From: JBOHRN01 sp050732775
GTDB taxonomy: Bacteria; Gemmatimonadota; Gemmatimonadetes; Longimicrobiales; Longimicrobiaceae
Assembly: GCA_050732775.1 (NCBI GenBank)
Contig: JBOHRN010000024.1
Coordinates: forward strand, 1 to 15,954
Length of the DNA stretch: 15,954 nucleotides
Reading direction: 5' to 3'
Each line of letters starts with the position of its first letter. Position 1 is the stretch's first letter. Both the position numbers and the translations under genes were made by a program. The notes beneath the pieces are model-generated. The model was given only the letters and a program-made list of their open reading frames with translations, made no database searches and was not told the DNA's origin. Shown here piece by piece: positions 1 through 7,456 of the stretch.

Positions 1-108
1 CCGTAGGCAATTGATACTGCACAATGCATAATGAAGGAGAGCGGCGTTTCGACGTGCGCGCGGAACGGATGGATCCTCTCCTCCCGGGACTCCAGCGCCG
101 TCCCGCCG
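1..108. other. Edge region without a recognisable gene
   Basis: I see no supportable coding region here. The first ~45 bases are noticeably more A+T-rich than the rest of the window. The segment lies downstream of the toxin gene on the minus strand, and no clear hairpin terminator follows the toxin stop. It could hold the upstream region of a gene outside the window. Confidence 0.4.
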
Positions 109-450
109 TCAGAGACCGAACAGATACCTGAGCCGGTCCTCCACGGCCTTCTGCTGGTCCCGCGAGAGCGCACCGAGTTGGCGTACGATGAGCGACATCG
201 AGACGGTCAGCAGCCGGTGCAGCCGAAGGGCCGACGGCACCTTCAAACCGGTTTGGCCGAAGCCCGGATCGGTTGCCGTCAGGACCAGGTCGGTTTCCGT
301 AGGCGGTGACGGAAGAACGCTCGTGATGAAGGCGAGAACCACGTGCCGGTGCGGCCCGAACGACTCGGTCAGGCAGACCGCCGCACGCACCTTGGAAGCC
401 GAGAGGTCATCGAATGGGAAGGGAACCAGGACGACCTTGCCTTTGGTCAC
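109..450 (-). CDS. MazF/PemK-like toxin of a type II toxin-antitoxin pair
   Basis: A 113-residue protein resembling the PemK/MazF growth-inhibitor family, whose characterised members are cytoplasmic sequence-specific mRNA endoribonucleases. Visible family features are an N-terminal KVVLVPFPFDD strand (residues 5-15), an R-x-A-V-C-L segment (22-27, where many relatives have R-P-A-V), F-I-T-S (41-44), and a C-terminal G-L-K-x-P-S...L-L-T-V block (68-83) followed by L-G-x-L-S and a final helix. The GTG start at 450 is preferred over a longer in-frame ATG start at 558 because it aligns with the family N-terminus and overlaps the antitoxin stop as GTGA, implying translational coupling. The Pro-to-Ala change at residue 23 is a small departure. 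Ribonuclease activity is inferred from the family, not shown. Confidence 0.75.
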   Translation of the reverse strand: MTKGKVVLVPFPFDDLSASKVRAAVCLTESFGPHRHVVLAFITSVLPSPPTETDLVLTATDPGFGQTGLKVPSALRLHRLLTVSMSLIVRQLGALSRDQQKAVEDRLRYLFGL

Positions 451-698
451 GGCGGTATGGCGTTCTCGAAAGGGATTCCGTCCGCGGTGCTGTAGATCTC
501 CTCCTGCGGATCGTCGAGGAAGGCAAAGGCGGGATTTCGGCTGGCGGCTCGAAGCCAACTTCCTTCATCCGGGTCCTCGTCCGAAGGGAGGAGCACGATT
601 ACCCGAACGGCGGACGCTTCCGAAACGGCCAGCGGTTCGTTCAGCCGCAACTGTCCCTGTTCGTCCGCCGTCCCCGTCGTCTCGATCGCCCGTTGCAT
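447..698 (-). CDS. Antitoxin of the MazF/PemK-like pair
   Basis: An 83-residue acidic protein lying directly before the toxin and overlapping it by four bases. The N-terminal ~36 residues have the pattern ETTGTADEQGQL...LAVSEASAVRVIVLLP, a short beta-rich start seen in small antitoxins paired with MazF/PemK or VapC toxins. The C-terminal half (SWLRAASRNPAFAFLDDP, then EEIYS.ADG.PF) resembles the toxin-neutralising tail of such proteins. The ATG at 698 is chosen because it is preceded by a strong GAGGGGAGGG Shine-Dalgarno sequence five bases upstream. Longer upstream in-frame starts would run into the pnp gene. It probably binds the toxin and autoregulates the pair, as is typical, but no operator was confidently identified. 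Confidence 0.72.
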   Translation of the reverse strand: MQRAIETTGTADEQGQLRLNEPLAVSEASAVRVIVLLPSDEDPDEGSWLRAASRNPAFAFLDDPQEEIYSTADGIPFENAIPP

Positions 699-703
699 GT
701 GGT

Positions 704-713
704 CCCTCCCCTC
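704..713 (-). promoter_or_regulatory. Strong ribosome binding site of the antitoxin
   Basis: GAGGGGAGGG on the minus strand, five bases before the ATG at 698. It fixes the antitoxin start. The toxin has no separate strong site, which would favour antitoxin excess if the toxin depends on coupled translation. Confidence 0.7.
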
Positions 714-796
714 GCGTCGATCGGATGGTGACGCGAATCCGTACCCCTCCTTTTCCCGCTCGGTTCCGAAGCGCGCGGGGTACGTTCGGCGGCTTC

Positions 797-818
797 GATC
801 CGCCATCCCTGGCGGACC
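797..818 (-). terminator. Possible hairpin after the purine nucleoside phosphorylase gene
   Basis: Directly after the pnp stop (minus strand) a TCCGCC / GGCGGA inverted repeat with a six-base loop can form, extended to about eight pairs with one G-U. No T-run follows, so it is not a classical intrinsic terminator. It may protect the 3' end or separate pnp from the toxin-antitoxin pair. Confidence 0.35.
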
Positions 819-820
819 CA

Positions 821-1639
821 CTATTCGCCCGTCCCGATCCGGGCTAGTGTCCCGCGTAGCAAAGCGGCCAACCGGCCCCGCGCCCGCAAACCGACCTCGA
901 TGACCTCGTCGTGCGACAGCGGCCCGCCGCCCAGCCCCGCCGCCAGGTTGGTAAGGCACGAGATACCCAGTACCCGCAGCCCGCGCGCCCGCGCCGCCAG
1001 CACCTCGGGCACGGTCGACATGCCCACCGCGTCGGCTCCCAGCCACGCAAGGGCGCGCACCTCGGCGGGGGTCTCGTAACTCGGTCCGGGAACCGCTGCG
1101 TAGACGCCTTCAGAAAGCCACACTCCCCCCTCCAGCGCCACCTTCCGCGCCGCGGCCCGGAGCCCCGGGTGGTAAGGAGAAGACATGTCGGGAAAGCGCT
1201 CCTCGCCGGCCAGAACCGGGCCGGTGAGCGGGTTGGCTCCCAGTAGATTTATGTGGTCGGCTATGAGCATCAGCTCGCCCGGCCGCAAGCGGGGCGATAC
1301 CGCCCCGGCCGAGTTGGTCACCACCAGGGTGGTGGCGCCCAACTCGGCCAAGGCCCGCACTGGGAAGACCACCTGCTCGGGAGTGAACCCCTCGTAAAGG
1401 TGAAAGCGACCCTGCATGGCGGCCACCGGCGTACCCTCCAGCTCGCCGAACAGGAGCCGGCCCCGGTGCCCCTCGACCGTAGAGTGCGGAAATCCGGGTA
1501 TACCGGCGTAGGGGATCACCACCGGCTCCCCCAACTCGTCCGCCAACCCCCCCAACCCGGAGCCTAGCACCAGGATGACCCGGGGAGTAACCGGCGCCCG
1601 CGCGCGCAGACAGGAAACCGCCTCTGGGAGCGTATGCAC
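821..1639 (-). CDS. punA: Purine nucleoside phosphorylase, trimeric (low-mass) type
   Basis: Cytoplasmic enzyme of purine salvage: purine nucleoside + phosphate gives base + (deoxy)ribose-1-phosphate. At 272 residues it has the usual length of the trimeric PNP/MTAP family. Motifs in order: phosphate loop GSGLG (26-30), His58, QGRFHLYEG (76-84), TNSAGA (108-113), GPSYETPAE (185-193), GMSTVPE (206-212) and the SCLTN segment ending at Asn231. Glu189, Met207 and Asn231 have the same spacing as human PNP Glu201, Met219 and Asn243. Asn rather than Asp at the last position favours a 6-oxopurine nucleoside phosphorylase over methylthioadenosine phosphorylase. GTG at 1639 is the only plausible start before an in-frame stop upstream, and its ribosome binding site is weak. 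The gene is divergent from dnaK across a 168-bp gap. Confidence 0.93.
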   Translation of the reverse strand: MHTLPEAVSCLRARAPVTPRVILVLGSGLGGLADELGEPVVIPYAGIPGFPHSTVEGHRGRLLFGELEGTPVAAMQGRFHLYEGFTPEQVVFPVRALAELGATTLVVTNSAGAVSPRLRPGELMLIADHINLLGANPLTGPVLAGEERFPDMSSPYHPGLRAAARKVALEGGVWLSEGVYAAVPGPSYETPAEVRALAWLGADAVGMSTVPEVLAARARGLRVLGISCLTNLAAGLGGGPLSHDEVIEVGLRARGRLAALLRGTLARIGTGE

Positions 1640-1690
1640 GCCGAAGGATGGCGGAGCGGTGCCGCCCCGTCAATGCCAAATTGGCCGAAG

Positions 1691-1710
1691 TGCCGGCTTT
1701 CCTGCCGGTA
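1691..1710. repeat. Imperfect dyad and direct repeat upstream of dnaK
   Basis: TGCCGGC, six bases, then GCCGGTA form an inverted repeat with one G-T mismatch. The same stretch holds a direct repeat of TGCCGG with 12-bp spacing (1691 and 1703). The dyad centre lies about 60 bp upstream of the start site predicted from the sigma-54 promoter, so it is a candidate activator binding site. A short GC-rich dyad can arise by chance at this base composition. Confidence 0.4.
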
Positions 1711-1734
1711 ACGCAGGATTCTGGGGCGTTTCCC

Positions 1735-1750
1735 TGGCACGTCGGTTGCT
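1735..1750 (+). promoter_or_regulatory. Sigma-54 (RpoN) -24/-12 promoter of dnaK
   Basis: TGGCACG, four bases, then TTGCT: an exact match to the compiled sigma-54 consensus TGGCACG-N4-TTGCW, including the required GG/GC spacing. With C1749 as -12, transcription should begin near 1761, leaving a leader of about 47 bases before the dnaK ATG. It is in an intergenic region, on the correct strand, and is the only exact match I found in the window. Sigma-54 promoters need an enhancer-binding ATPase; one is encoded at 9339-10853. Confidence 0.75.
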
Positions 1751-1807
1751 CCCCTTCAGGCGCGCGCGGAGGCAAGAGACACAACCCCATAGCTAGCGAG
1801 GCAACGG

Positions 1808-3754
<1,947 letters not shown>

Positions 3755-3802
3755 CTTTTTTTCGCCAGCGGAACCAGTGCCCGCGGGAGACGTAACAAAA
3801 CA

Positions 3803-3833
3803 GGCGGGGAGGTTACTCCCGCCCGAATATTTT
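3803..3833 (+). terminator. Probable terminator between dnaK and htrA
   Basis: GGCGGG(G)AG, a GTTA loop, then CTCCCGCC form a strong stem with one bulged G, followed by the A/T-rich AATATTTT. A separate run of seven T lies right after the dnaK stop (3756-3762) but has only a weak A/T stem. The hairpin argues that the htrA start is downstream of it, at 3861, rather than at the GTG at 3777. Confidence 0.6.
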
Positions 3834-3860
3834 CAGCTAACCGAAATCACACCACCCATT

Positions 3861-5372
3861 ATGCTCGACCCAGTTCGCGCCAAGACCAAGACCCTCGGCT
3901 TTACCGCGGCCGCTTTCGCGGCCGGGCTCCTACTGGCTTCCGGTCTGGAGCTGACCGCCGGTTCTTACGCCTCTTCCTCTTTCCAGCTTCCGGGGGGGAG
4001 CCCGGATAGCGGCAATATGGCCGGCTTGAGCGACGCCTTCGTCTCCATCGCCGAATCGGTGACCCCGGCGGTGGTCTACATCGGGGTCGAGAGCACCGCG
4101 GAGCCAGGCCGCGACTTTCCCGCCATCCCCCGCGAGCTCCGGGAGTTCTTCCCCATGCTTCCTCCCGGGGGTGAGAGCCAGCCCCAGTTCGGCGCCGGGA
4201 GCGGCTTCCTGATCTCCGGCGACGGTTACATCGTGACCAACAATCACGTGATCGAGGGAGCCAACGAGATCGACGTCACGCTGCAAGACCGCCGCACCTT
4301 CGACGCCACGGTGGTGGGGCGCGACCCGACCACCGATATAGCGGTTATCAAGATCGAGGGTAGCAACCTCCCCACGGTGCGACTGGGTAGCTCCGGGCGG
4401 GCGCGGGTGGGGGAGTGGGTGGTGGCAATCGGCAACCCGCTGGACCTCAACCACACCGTTACCGCGGGCATCGTGAGCGCCAAGGGACGCCCGCTGCAAA
4501 TCCTGCAACAGTCCGGAGGCCAGTGGGCGATTGAAGACTTTATCCAAACCGACGCGGTCATCAACCGCGGCAATTCGGGCGGACCGCTGGTCAATCTGAG
4601 GGGAGAGGTGATCGGGGTAAACACGGCCATCCTCGGCTCGCTCACGGGCTTCTATACCGGTTACGGCTTCGCCGTGCCGATAGACCTTGCCCGCCAGGTT
4701 GTCGAAGACCTGATCCGGCACGGTGAGGTGCGCCGCGCCGCCCTGGGGGTACAGATCCGGGGCACCCCGCTCGACTCCGAAGACGCCGAGGCGTTCGGGT
4801 TGCAAGAGATCAGCGGTGTGCTGGTACAGGGCTTCCCCGAGGACAGCCCGGCCGAGCGGGCGGGTCTGGAGGTGGGAGACGTGATCGTGGCGGTAGACGG
4901 AGAGCGAGTGGACCGGAACAGCGGGCTGCAGCGCCAGATCGCGGCCCGCGAACCGGGCGAGACGGTTACCCTCGACGTGGTCCGCTACGGCGAAAGGGAG
5001 CGCTTCCGGGTGCGGCTCACGCGGGCCGACACCGAGCCCGTCCAAAGCGCGGCCGAACCCCGAGAAGAGAGCCGCGCCGAGACGCTGGGCATCGGGGTAA
5101 CCGAAGCGTCGCAAGCGCAGGCCAGCCGTTACGGCTTTGACCAGGGCGGGGTGTTCATTACCCGCATCACCCCGTACGGAGTCCTCCACCGGGAGGGCAT
5201 CCCCCCCGACGCGGTTCCCTTGCGGGTCGAGAGCATTAACCGCCAGCCGGTGCGAACCGCCGATGAACTCCGCCGCGCGGTCGATGGGGCCGGCACCGGC
5301 GAAGTATTATCCATCATCCTGGAGAGCCGCGAGGGGCAAGTCCTGATCGTAAACGTGCGCGTGCCGGGGTAG
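3861..5372 (+). CDS. htrA: HtrA/Deg-family serine protease with two PDZ domains
   Basis: Envelope quality-control protease that degrades or refolds misfolded exported proteins. It has 503 residues from the ATG at 3861. An N-terminal hydrophobic segment (about 12-34) acts as signal peptide or membrane anchor, followed by a Ser/Gly/Pro-rich linker. The trypsin-like domain (about 55-300) carries the catalytic triad His129 (TNNHV), Asp159 (TTDIAV) and Ser239 (GNSGGPL). Two PDZ domains follow: residues ~305-405 (start ALGVQIRG, with SPAERAGLEVGDVI) and ~425-503. Two PDZ domains place it with DegP/DegQ rather than single-PDZ DegS. An upstream in-frame GTG at 3777 would make the terminator hairpin part of the gene and bury the signal peptide, so it is rejected. 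No clear Shine-Dalgarno precedes the chosen ATG, which is unusual. Confidence 0.95.
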   Translation: MLDPVRAKTKTLGFTAAAFAAGLLLASGLELTAGSYASSSFQLPGGSPDSGNMAGLSDAFVSIAESVTPAVVYIGVESTAEPGRDFPAIPRELREFFPMLPPGGESQPQFGAGSGFLISGDGYIVTNNHVIEGANEIDVTLQDRRTFDATVVGRDPTTDIAVIKIEGSNLPTVRLGSSGRARVGEWVVAIGNPLDLNHTVTAGIVSAKGRPLQILQQSGGQWAIEDFIQTDAVINRGNSGGPLVNLRGEVIGVNTAILGSLTGFYTGYGFAVPIDLARQVVEDLIRHGEVRRAALGVQIRGTPLDSEDAEAFGLQEISGVLVQGFPEDSPAERAGLEVGDVIVAVDGERVDRNSGLQRQIAAREPGETVTLDVVRYGERERFRVRLTRADTEPVQSAAEPREESRAETLGIGVTEASQAQASRYGFDQGGVFITRITPYGVLHREGIPPDAVPLRVESINRQPVRTADELRRAVDGAGTGEVLSIILESREGQVLIVNVRVPG

Positions 5373-5385
5373 CCGCCCGCCGGGG

Positions 5386-5409
5386 GGCGGGATATATTCC
5401 CGCCTTCTT
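5386..5409 (+). terminator. Hairpin after htrA, possible terminator before tRNA-Leu
   Basis: GGCGGG, loop ATATATT, CCCGCC, then TTCTT. The stem is the same six pairs as the dnaK terminator. A second CCCGCC at 5376-5381 can pair with the same GGCGGG, so two hairpins are mutually exclusive. The loop also contains a TATATT that could serve as a -10 element for the tRNA, but no matching -35 is visible. Confidence 0.5.
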
Positions 5410-5413
5410 GCGA

Positions 5414-5495
5414 GCGAAAGTGGCGGAACTGGTAGACGCGCCGGATTTAGGATCCGGTGGCTCCGGCCGTGGGGGTTCGAATCCCCCCTTTCGCA
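5414..5495 (+). tRNA. tRNA-Leu, anticodon UAG
   Basis: Cloverleaf folded by hand. The acceptor stem is GCGAAAG (5414-5420) with CTTTCGC (5488-5494) and discriminator A5495. A D arm contains GGTAGA. The anticodon stem is CCGGA/TCCGG (5441-5445, 5453-5457) with loop TTTAGGA and anticodon TAG at 5448-5450, which reads CUA and other CUN leucine codons. A long class II variable arm spans about 5458-5470, and the T arm is GGGGG-TTCGAAT-CCCCC (5471-5487). CCA is not encoded. It lies between htrA and tig with no terminator before tig, so a tRNA-tig cotranscript processed by RNase P and Z is plausible. Confidence 0.96.
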
Positions 5496-5526
5496 TACCT
5501 TAACTTGACTGATCCGCCCCCGCGGG

Positions 5527-6804
5527 ATGACCGCAACTCCGTCTTCCGACATCTCGGTCCAGGTGCGTGAAAGCGCGGCTTGGACGCGCCGACTCCTGGT
5601 GACCGTGCCGGCCGGGCGGGTCAAGCAAACCCGCGGCCGGATAGCCGCCGAGATCGCCAAACGGGCCAAGCTCTCCGGATTCCGCTCGGGTAAGCTGCCG
5701 GGCCGTATGGTCGAGCAGCGTTACGGGCCCCTGATCGAGCAGGAAACCGTCGACCGGGTAGTCAAGGAAGCGTACCCGGAGGCTCTGGAGCAGAGCGGCT
5801 TCCGGCCCGTATCGGAGGGCAAGGTAGAGAACGTCCGCTACCAGCCGGGTACCGACACCAGCTTCGAGGTGGAGTTTGACGTCCGTCCCGAGCCCGAGCT
5901 GGCCCGGTTGGGCGGCTTCGCGGTGACCCGCCCCGCCCCCACCGTGAGCGCTGGCGACGTGTCCGCCGTCATAGACCGGCTACGGGACGAACAGGCGCTC
6001 TGGCGCCCGCTCGAGGACAGCTCTCCCGGACCGGGTGACAAGGTACGGGTCGACATCGTAGACCTCGACGAAGGGAAAACCGAGCCCCGTAGCTACGAGT
6101 TCGTGCTCGGCGAGGGCCAGGCGATCCCCGAGGTGGAAGGGGCGATCACCACCCTACGCCCGGGGAGGCGAGACCAGTTCCAGGTGCGCTTTCCCGACGA
6201 CTTCCCCGACCGGGAGCAGCAGGGAGCGGAGCGGCGCATGGAAGTGCACCTGGTGGCCGGTTCGCGCAAAGAGCTACCCGAGTTGGACGACGCCTTCGCC
6301 CAGAGCGTGGGCACTTTCGAGGACCTTGCCGCCCTCGAGGCGCGGGTAAAGGAAGACCTGGAGCGCGAGGCCGCGCAAAGTGCCGAATCAGAGCTACGCT
6401 CCCAACTGGTGGAGTGCGTCCTGGAAGCCAACCCGTTCGAGCTGCCCGCCGGCATGGTGGAGCGCTACCTGGACGGCGTAGTTAGGGATGGGGACAAGCA
6501 GCTATCCGACGACGACCTGGCCCGGCGCGCGGAGGTTCGCGAACGGCTCCGCCCAGGAGCCGAGTGGTCTCTCAAGCGGACGCTGGTTATTGACCAGATA
6601 GCTGGTAAGGAGGGACTCGGCGCCAGCCGGGAAGAGGTCGACGTCCGGGTAGAGGAGCTGGCCGCAAAGCACGGCCGCCAGCCGTCGGAGTTGTGGGTGC
6701 GGTTAGAGAAGTCCGGGCAGCTCGACGCCCTGGAGAGGGAGATTACCGAAAGCAAGGTGTTCGACTACCTGAAATCGCAGAGCACCGTCAAAGAATCCAC
6801 ATGA
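5527..6804 (+). CDS. tig: Trigger factor, ribosome-associated chaperone
   Basis: Binds ribosomal protein uL23 at the peptide exit and shields nascent chains. At 425 residues it is close to the 432 of E. coli. The N-terminal domain (1-~130) holds the ribosome-docking signature GFRSGKLP (51-58). A PPIase-like domain (~160-245) contains FVLGEGQ-AIPEVEG (192-205), and the long helical C-terminal arms start after ELPELDDAF (249-257). In the PPIase domain the usual IPGFEDG is IPEVEG and the EEFEGG segment is absent, so the aromatic residues needed for prolyl isomerisation appear lost; chaperone function should not depend on them. The ATG at 5527 gives the family-typical short extension, but its upstream GCGGG is a poor ribosome binding site. 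It overlaps clpP by four bases (ATGA). Confidence 0.96.
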   Translation: MTATPSSDISVQVRESAAWTRRLLVTVPAGRVKQTRGRIAAEIAKRAKLSGFRSGKLPGRMVEQRYGPLIEQETVDRVVKEAYPEALEQSGFRPVSEGKVENVRYQPGTDTSFEVEFDVRPEPELARLGGFAVTRPAPTVSAGDVSAVIDRLRDEQALWRPLEDSSPGPGDKVRVDIVDLDEGKTEPRSYEFVLGEGQAIPEVEGAITTLRPGRRDQFQVRFPDDFPDREQQGAERRMEVHLVAGSRKELPELDDAFAQSVGTFEDLAALEARVKEDLEREAAQSAESELRSQLVECVLEANPFELPAGMVERYLDGVVRDGDKQLSDDDLARRAEVRERLRPGAEWSLKRTLVIDQIAGKEGLGASREEVDVRVEELAAKHGRQPSELWVRLEKSGQLDALEREITESKVFDYLKSQSTVKEST

Positions 6805-7433
6805 CCATTTACGCACCTTACGTCATCGAGCGGTCCAGCCGGGGAGAAAGGTCATACGACATCTTCTCGCGGCTGCTCATGGACCGCATTGTCTTCCTGG
6901 GAAGCCCGATCAACGACGACGTGGCCAACGTCATTATCGCCCAACTCCTCTTCCTGGACGCCGACAACCCGGACAAGGACATCTACCTGTACATCAACTC
7001 GCCCGGCGGATCGGTATACGCCGGGCTCGCGATCTACGACACCCTCCAGTTTCTCAAATCTGACGTCAACACCTACTGCATGGGCATGGCGGCCAGCATG
7101 GGCGCCATGCTGCTGGCGGCCGGCACCAAAGGGAAGCGCTTCGCCCTGCCCAACTCCCGCATCATGCTCCACCAGCCGTCTCTGACCGGGACTCACGGCA
7201 CCGCCGCCGACATCGAGATCCAAGCCAAGGAGATCCTCGACGCGCGCCACAAGTTGAACCGCATCTACGCCGATAAGACCGGCCAGCCAGTCGAACAGAT
7301 AGAAAAGGACATCGACCGGGATAGGTTTATGTCTCCGGACGAAGCTCAGGAGTACGGGCTCATCGACGAGATCATCGGGAACCGGGGCGAGGTGGTGGAG
7401 GTACAGCACGAGATCGCCGAAACCGGGACCTAG
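6801..7433 (+). CDS. clpP: ATP-dependent Clp protease proteolytic subunit ClpP
   Basis: Barrel-forming serine peptidase that degrades substrates unfolded and threaded by ClpX. It has 210 residues, normal for the family. The catalytic triad is Ser99 (MAASMG), His124 (MLHQP) and Asp174 (DRDRF). The oxyanion loop is seen in INSPGGSV (65-72). The N-terminal residues 1-15 (through VIERSSRGER) match the short propeptide and axial-loop region of the family. The ATG at 6801 overlaps the tig stop as ATGA, indicating translational coupling; an earlier in-frame start at 6693 lies inside tig and is rejected. clpX follows after 23 bases, the classical tig-clpP-clpX order. Confidence 0.98.
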   Translation: MTIYAPYVIERSSRGERSYDIFSRLLMDRIVFLGSPINDDVANVIIAQLLFLDADNPDKDIYLYINSPGGSVYAGLAIYDTLQFLKSDVNTYCMGMAASMGAMLLAAGTKGKRFALPNSRIMLHQPSLTGTHGTAADIEIQAKEILDARHKLNRIYADKTGQPVEQIEKDIDRDRFMSPDEAQEYGLIDEIIGNRGEVVEVQHEIAETGT

Positions 7434-7443
7434 CGGCCTAGAC

Positions 7444-7450
7444 GGAGGGG
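7444..7450 (+). promoter_or_regulatory. Ribosome binding site of clpX
   Basis: GGAGGGG, six bases before the clpX ATG at 7457. It is the clearest Shine-Dalgarno sequence in the plus-strand block and fixes the start. clpX is not overlapped by clpP, so it depends on this site. Confidence 0.7.
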
Positions 7451-7456
7451 TAACCG

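Noticed and set aside
760..769. TCGGTTCCGA palindrome upstream of the antitoxin as an operator
   Set aside because: Only four pairs per half, not centred on a recognisable promoter and not repeated nearby; could be chance.
1663..1678. Leftward sigma-54-like element before pnp (TGGCATT-N4-GGGCG)
   Set aside because: Keeps GG and GC at the right spacing but lacks the TT of the -12 element and would leave a 13-base leader; too weak to call.
1785..1790. CCCCAT resembling a sigma-32 -10 element before dnaK
   Set aside because: No CTTGAA-type -35 lies 11-15 bp upstream; the nearest partial match (CTTCAGG at 1754) is 24 bp away. It would also leave an extremely short leader.
1640..1807. CIRCE (HrcA operator) upstream of dnaK
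   Set aside because: Looked for TTAGCACTC-N9-GAGTGCTAA; neither half is present.
3930..5189. 419-codon minus-strand open frame opposite htrA
   Set aside because: His/Arg/Gly-rich composition typical of GC-rich shadow frames; fully explained by the htrA gene on the other strand.
5307..5669. Minus-strand reading frame with GDSNPHGRSHRILNPARLP
   Set aside because: This is the well-known spurious protein produced by translating the reverse strand of a leucine tRNA gene; it covers tRNA-Leu at 5414-5495.
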